Part shown: positions 59,917 through 64,000 of the stretch, in pieces
How the letters are laid out: every line of letters starts with the position of its first letter
How positions within the stretch are numbered: the first letter of the stretch is position 1
Assembly: GCA_033854735.1 (NCBI GenBank)
Contig: JAWWPY010000457.1
Location: 1 to 64,000, forward strand
Source of the DNA: JAWWPY01 sp033854735
Lineage (GTDB): Bacteria > Actinomycetota > Actinomycetes > Streptosporangiales > Streptosporangiaceae
DNA: 64,000 nt
Reading direction: 5' to 3'
Translations under genes and position numbers: made by a program
Notes under the pieces: generated by a model
Told to the model about the DNA's origin: nothing
The model's input: only the letters and a program-made list of their open reading frames with translations
The model's database searches: none

Positions 59917-61248
59917 TCAGCTGTCCATGGTGTCGGGCTCGTCGAGGTGAATATGCTCACCGGACGTCCGGTGCCCGAGTACCCGCAGGGTGCCGCGGAC
60001 CATGGCTTCCGGGCCGCTCACGAAGACCTCGCTGTCCAGCCAGGATCCGTGCCGCCGCACGATCTCTGGGAGCATGCCCCGCAGGCCTGCGAACCCGGGC
60101 TCGTGTGAGACCGCCGGGATCACCCGCAACGACGAGCAGGCTGACTCCAGCCGCCGCAGGTCGGGGAGGTCGTAGAGATCCTCCCGGCGCCGCGCGCCGA
60201 AGAACAGGGAGATGCTCCGGGCGGGGCGCGGGACCGCCGTGTCGGCGAGCCCTTCGATGATGGCCTTGATTGGTGCGAGACCGGTGCCGCCCGCCACGCA
60301 CAGGATGTCACGGCTTGACCTGTCGTCCACGATCATGGTGCCCCGGGCCGGGCCGAGTACCACGGTGTCCCCGGGGACCGTTTCGTGCACGAGCTCCCCG
60401 CTCACCCGGCCCAGGGCGCGGACATGAAGGTCCAGCGATCCGTCGGGCCGCGGTGCGTTGGCGATCGAGTACTTGCGCCATAGTCGGGGCCACCTCGGGA
60501 CCTGGACGGTCAGGTACTGGCCGGGCCGGTACCGCAGCGGCTGGGCTGGATCGGTCCGGATGGTCAGCACGGCGAGGTCGGGGCCGCGTAGGTCATGGCT
60601 GACCACTTCGCCGAGCCACCAGGCTGGCTCCGTCTCGTTGTCCCGCGCGGCCTGGGTCATGACCGTGGCGATGTGATCCAATGCCGTCTCCCAGGCGGAC
60701 TGGGCCCGGGCGGTCCACAGGCCGCCGCTGAACGTGCGGAGGGTGGCGACGAGGATCTCGCCGATGGCCTGGTAATGGTTCTCCTGCACACCGAATTTGC
60801 GATGGTCGACCGCGAGCTGGCGGAGGTATTCGGCCAGGGCCTGCGGGTCGTCCGTGCTCCATACCGTGCGCGCCAGGGCGGTCAGGAAGTGCTTCCGCTG
60901 GATATCCATGGCGGGCGGGAACATTGAGCGCAGCTCGGGATTTGCCATGAACAGGCGGGCATAGAAATATCCTACGGCCTTTTCGGCTACGGGCTCTATG
61001 TGCGCGAATGACTGTTTCAGGATCGCGCAATCGATCTGGGTAATGCCGTCCGGGGCCCCGCCCGGATCGCTACCCACCGGGCCCGCCGGACCTGGGGAAC
61101 CCGCGGCTGATGAGTCCGCAGGCGGCCGACCGTGCGGGACCACCACCCCCGGGGGCGCTGGCCACCCTCCCGGCGTCTCCTCCCGGAATCCGCCCCCTAG
61201 CGCAATCGCCACGTCTATTAGTGTGGCATCAGTGCCCGAACCCGACAA
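59917..61248 (-). CDS. Flavohemoglobin-like globin-reductase
   Basis: A 443-residue protein. After an unusual Pro/Gly-rich N-terminal extension of about 65 residues comes a globin domain with the B10 Tyr in VGYFYARLF and the proximal His in AVDHRKFGVQENHYQAIGE. The FAD/NAD reductase follows: RYRPGQYLTVQVP, WRKYSIANAP (FAD), CVAGGTGLAPIKAII and LFFGARRREDLYDL (NAD). It resembles Hmp-type nitric oxide dioxygenases. TTG at 61248 is the most upstream start. GTG at 61212 or later starts are possible, so the extension may be partly untranslated. Confidence 0.8.
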   Translation of the reverse strand: MSGSGTDATLIDVAIALGGGFREETPGGWPAPPGVVVPHGRPPADSSAAGSPGPAGPVGSDPGGAPDGITQIDCAILKQSFAHIEPVAEKAVGYFYARLFMANPELRSMFPPAMDIQRKHFLTALARTVWSTDDPQALAEYLRQLAVDHRKFGVQENHYQAIGEILVATLRTFSGGLWTARAQSAWETALDHIATVMTQAARDNETEPAWWLGEVVSHDLRGPDLAVLTIRTDPAQPLRYRPGQYLTVQVPRWPRLWRKYSIANAPRPDGSLDLHVRALGRVSGELVHETVPGDTVVLGPARGTMIVDDRSSRDILCVAGGTGLAPIKAIIEGLADTAVPRPARSISLFFGARRREDLYDLPDLRRLESACSSLRVIPAVSHEPGFAGLRGMLPEIVRRHGSWLDSEVFVSGPEAMVRGTLRVLGHRTSGEHIHLDEPDTMDS

Positions 61249-61599
61249 GTGATTCAGGGCAAGGCTGGATCAACGCTGCAGGCTACGGGGAAGTGCAATC
61301 GGCGCAACTACTATAGCGCTTAGTGAATGGCGCTCGGATGTGGTCAGTCAAAGCCCGACTGTACTCATTTGGCGCCACCCGGGCCACCGATTCCGCGTTA
61401 GCCGCGATGACCCGCGGGCTGCCACCAGGCGGGCGGCCGGGGTGCTCCCGGGAAATCCGAGGAGGCGGCGGTGATCAGCGGTGCTTTCCCGCCGAAACCA
61501 GCTGTGAAGGCATAGGATCAATGCCTCGCCGGCCGGGACATCCAGGGAGGAATCCTTCTCCCTCGACCCAGCATCGACCGCTGGCGGCTTGGGGGACGC
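61249..61599. other. Intergenic region between divergent flavohemoglobin and C26 genes
   Basis: Minus-strand TATAGT (61315-61310) is a good -10 for the flavohemoglobin gene, but no matching -35 is seen. I find no gene in the remaining sequence. Confidence 0.35.
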
Positions 61600-62301
61600 A
61601 TGGCCCGCGCGCTCATCGGGATCACCAGCCACATGGTGGCGGCGCGCTGGGGCGACCGGGTCCGTGAAGCTGTGCTGTCCCCGCAGACCTACTCCCGCGC
61701 CGTGGAGCGGGCCGGGGCCGTGCCGGTCCTGATTCCGCCCATCCCGCCGGGCGGGATACCCCGGCTGATCGAACGGCTGGATGGCGTGCTGTTCACCGGG
61801 GGCGAGGATGTCGATCCGGCGCTCTACGGCGCGGCCCGGCACGAGCGGACCGACGAGCCGGATGCCAGGCGGGACAGGTTCGAGCTCGCCCTGGCCCGCG
61901 CGGTCATCGAGGCGGGACTCCCGTTCCTCGGGATCTGCCGCGGCCTGCACGTGCTCAACGTGGCCCGGGGTGGCACCCTGGTGCAGCATCTCCCCGATGC
62001 TGTGGGGCACCACGGGCACGCCCCGGACCGGGCCCGGATGAGCTTCCACGATGTGCGGATCGAGCCTGCGAGCAAGCTCGGCAGGCTGCTCGGCGAGAAG
62101 ATCAGCGTGCCGGGTTCGCACCATCAGGCGGTCGCACGGCTCGGTGACGGGCTCGAGGCGGCCGCGTGGGCCGACGACCAGGTAGTGGAGGCAGCTGAGT
62201 TCCGCGGCAACCCGTTCGGCATCGGCGTGCAGTGGCGCCCGGAAGAAGCTGATGACCTGCGGATTTTCGAGGCATTCGCGGAGGCCGCCGAGGCCGCCTG
62301 A
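61600..62301 (+). CDS. Gamma-glutamyl-GABA hydrolase-like (peptidase C26) protein with altered catalytic His
   Basis: A 233-residue class I amidotransferase-fold protein of the PuuD/C26 group. RLDGVLFTGGEDVDPALYG and the nucleophile Cys113 in FLGICRGLHVLNVARGGTLVQHLPD are typical, as is VPGSHHQAV. The C-terminal triad segment, normally VQWHPE, reads VQWRPE, with Arg213 in place of the catalytic His (one base change, CAC to CGC). Activity is therefore doubtful. Confidence 0.8.
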   Translation: MARALIGITSHMVAARWGDRVREAVLSPQTYSRAVERAGAVPVLIPPIPPGGIPRLIERLDGVLFTGGEDVDPALYGAARHERTDEPDARRDRFELALARAVIEAGLPFLGICRGLHVLNVARGGTLVQHLPDAVGHHGHAPDRARMSFHDVRIEPASKLGRLLGEKISVPGSHHQAVARLGDGLEAAAWADDQVVEAAEFRGNPFGIGVQWRPEEADDLRIFEAFAEAAEAA

Positions 62302-62375
62302 CCGCCCGGCCCGGCGGCCGGCCCGTCGTGCGGCCATGTCCGGGCGGCCTCAGAGGGGCCCGGGAGGCGCCGTCC

Positions 62376-62381
62376 TAGGAT
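62376..62381 (+). promoter_or_regulatory. -10 element of a leaderless promoter (Tricorn-like gene)
   Basis: TAGGAT, then GTTCCG and the GTG start at 62388, with no ribosome site. Confidence 0.5.
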
Positions 62382-62387
62382 GTTCCG

Positions 62388-64000
62388 GTGACTTCAGCCG
62401 GGTACCTTCGATTTCCGCATGTCCACGATGATTTGCTCGCCTTCGTGGCCGAGGATGACATCTGGCTCGCCGCCGCCTCCGGCGGCCGGGCCTGGCGGGT
62501 CTCTGCCGACCGGGCTCCGGTCAGTCATCCGCGGCTGGCCCGGGACGGCGCCCTCCTGGCCTGGACAAGCTGGCGCGACGGGCCGCCCGAGGTGTACGTG
62601 GCCGGAGTCGACGGCGACGCTGGCCGCCGGCTCACCTACTGGAGCGACCCGGGCACCCGGACCTGCGGGTGGACGCCGGACGGTGAGGTCCTCGCGCTCA
62701 CCTGCTCCGGGCAGGCCTTCGAAAGATTCACCTGGGCGCACAGCGTGCCCGCCGATGCGGGTGGGCCACGCCGCCTGCCCTTCGGCCCGGTCTCGGATCT
62801 GGCCCTGGAGCCCGACGCCCGCGTCTTGCTGAACGGCTCGTGGGGGCGCGACCCGGCGTTCTGGAAGCGGTACCGGGGCGGGACTTCCGGGCGCCTGTGG
62901 ACGGCGGGAGCGGACGGCCCGTTCCAGCGGATACTGGCCGACGTGGCCGGCCAGTTCGCGAGCCCGATGCTGGTGCGGGACAGGCTGGTCTTCCTGTCTG
63001 ACCATGAGGGGACGGGCAACCTCTACTCGTGCCAGCTCGACGGATCCGGACTGCTGCGGCATACCGACCACGACGGCAACTACGCCCGCCAGGCCAGCAC
63101 GGACGGCAGCCGTGTGGTGTACCAGTGCGCGGGGGAGATCTGGATAATCGACCACCTCGAGCCGGGCAGCGAGCCGCGGCGGGTGGAGATCACTCTCGGC
63201 TCGGCGGCCGCGGCCCGCACTCCGCGGCTGGTGTCGGCGCAGGACCATCTGGGCGGCCTGTCCTGCGATACGACCGGCCGGGCCAGCGCGGTCGAGGTCC
63301 GCGGCACGGTGCACTGGCTCACCCACCGGGACGGCCCGGCCCGGGCCCTGGCCGTGACGCCCGATGCCCGGGCCCGGCTGCCCCGCGTGCTGGGCCGCAC
63401 CGGTGACGTGGTCTGGGTCAGTGATGCCGGTGGCTCGGATGCGCTGGAGATAGCGCCGGGCGGCGGTCCCGGGCTCGCCGCCGCGGCCGTCCCCGCTCCG
63501 CCCCGCCGGCTCGCGGAAGGCGCGCTGGGCCTGGTCAGTGAGCTGGCCGCGGCGCCTGACGGGTCAACTGTGGCGGTGGCCGCCAGGGACGGCCGGCTGC
63601 ACGTCGTCGACGTGGCGTCCGGGCAGGTGAGCCTGCTGACCCAGGCCCAGGACGGGCCGGTGACCGGGCTCGTCTACGCTCCCGACTCGGCCTGGCTGGC
63701 CTGGTCGCATCCTGGGCCGCGGCCGCTGGGCCGGATCCGCCTCGCCCGGCTGGCGGACGCGACCATCGTGGATGTGACCGACGGGCGCTTCAGCGACTCC
63801 GAGCCGGCGTTCACGACGGACGGGCGCTACCTGGCCTTCCTGTCGGTGCGCAGCTTCGATCCCATCTACGACGCGCACTTTTTCGACCTGTCGTTCCCGT
63901 TCGGCTCGCGCCCGTACCTGGTGGCACTGGCCGCTGGCACGCCGTCACCGTTCGCTCCCCTGGCGGAAGGCAGGCCGGTCGCGGACCGGCCGGGAGGAGG
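62388..64000 (+). CDS. Tricorn-protease-like protein, N-terminal propeller part (3' end outside window)
   Basis: Open from the GTG at 62388 to the window edge, 537 complete codons without a stop. It begins GYLRFPHVHDDLLAFVAEDDIWLA, the start of Tricorn homologues. Propeller blades repeat the pattern seen in LVFLSDHEGTGNLYSCQLDG, YARQASTDGSRVVYQCAGEIW and PAFTTDGRYLAFLSVRSFDPIYD. Tricorn homologues carry two propellers, a PDZ domain and an S41-type serine protease core. The protease part lies beyond the window, so the assignment rests on the propellers only. Confidence 0.85.
   Translation, partial: MTSAGYLRFPHVHDDLLAFVAEDDIWLAAASGGRAWRVSADRAPVSHPRLARDGALLAWTSWRDGPPEVYVAGVDGDAGRRLTYWSDPGTRTCGWTPDGEVLALTCSGQAFERFTWAHSVPADAGGPRRLPFGPVSDLALEPDARVLLNGSWGRDPAFWKRYRGGTSGRLWTAGADGPFQRILADVAGQFASPMLVRDRLVFLSDHEGTGNLYSCQLDGSGLLRHTDHDGNYARQASTDGSRVVYQCAGEIWIIDHLEPGSEPRRVEITLGSAAAARTPRLVSAQDHLGGLSCDTTGRASAVEVRGTVHWLTHRDGPARALAVTPDARARLPRVLGRTGDVVWVSDAGGSDALEIAPGGGPGLAAAAVPAPPRRLAEGALGLVSELAAAPDGSTVAVAARDGRLHVVDVASGQVSLLTQAQDGPVTGLVYAPDSAWLAWSHPGPRPLGRIRLARLADATIVDVTDGRFSDSEPAFTTDGRYLAFLSVRSFDPIYDAHFFDLSFPFGSRPYLVALAAGTPSPFAPLAEGRPVADRPGG

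Noticed and set aside
62394..63326. A 310-residue leftward frame near the right end.
   Set aside because: Shadow of the Tricorn-like gene, which continues open to the window edge with propeller repeats.

Overview
The window is a densely packed, very GC-rich (about 70 percent) chromosomal segment of an actinobacterium. This is supported by frequent GTG and TTG starts, GTGA and ATGA gene overlaps, Tat-dependent secretion signals, a leaderless trp leader peptide and lineage-typical families (DUF3068, AftD-like, DUF1707, MHYT, a TrpE-TrpG fusion, ThyX). I cannot place it to genus. I saw no insertion sequence, prophage, CRISPR array, rRNA or tRNA.

Region 1 (1-16 kb) is a cell-envelope glycan island. 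A leftward run ends in a DUF3068 protein cut by the window edge. Moving back towards its promoter it holds a Trm112-like protein, a DMT-type transporter, a condensation-type acyltransferase, a 1407-residue AftD-like arabinofuranosyltransferase and a methyltransferase. Four of its five junctions are 4-nt overlaps. A rightward run holds a GT4 glycosyltransferase, a methyltransferase, TetR, an SDR that lacks its catalytic lysine, a small membrane protein, a secreted lipoprotein and an FkbM methyltransferase. The two runs diverge from a promoter pair at 9035-9180 that carries the same extended -35 box in both directions. A secreted GH18 enzyme with an elaborate promoter and leader closes the region.

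Region 2 (16-24.5 kb) holds a MazF-type toxin-antitoxin pair, a Tat-exported KstD-like flavoenzyme, a MacB-like ABC ATPase and permease, a membrane-anchored DUF5666-like protein and an OmpR-type two-component system.

Region 3 (24.5-29.9 kb) is the most interesting: a subtilisin-like protease without a signal peptide, a TPR-CHAT (caspase-like) protease, an ECF-type sigma factor and an unknown small protein translationally linked to the sigma factor. I infer a protease-controlled transcription switch, analogous in parts list to TPR-CHAT/sigma systems known beside type III-E CRISPR, but with no CRISPR locus in this window.

Region 4 (30-45 kb) is metabolic and accessory: glutaminyl cyclase, a hydrolase lacking its nucleophile, DinB, serine hydrolases, DUF1707, a phosphotransferase, an ArsR-SRPBCC/MFS/DUF899 cassette bounded by an exact 34-bp direct repeat, a pobA plus aldehyde dehydrogenase operon for aromatic catabolism, and an LLM flavoenzyme with an ATP-grasp enzyme.

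Region 5 (45-52 kb) is an AraC regulator followed by a complete branched-chain-amino-acid-type ABC importer and an SDR. Region 6 (52-64 kb) holds MHYT, a frameshifted membrane protein, an ornithine-cyclodeaminase-like enzyme, FtsH, a trp leader/attenuator with a fused TrpE-TrpG, ThyX, a flavohemoglobin-like protein, a C26 amidohydrolase lacking its catalytic His and the start of a Tricorn-like protease.
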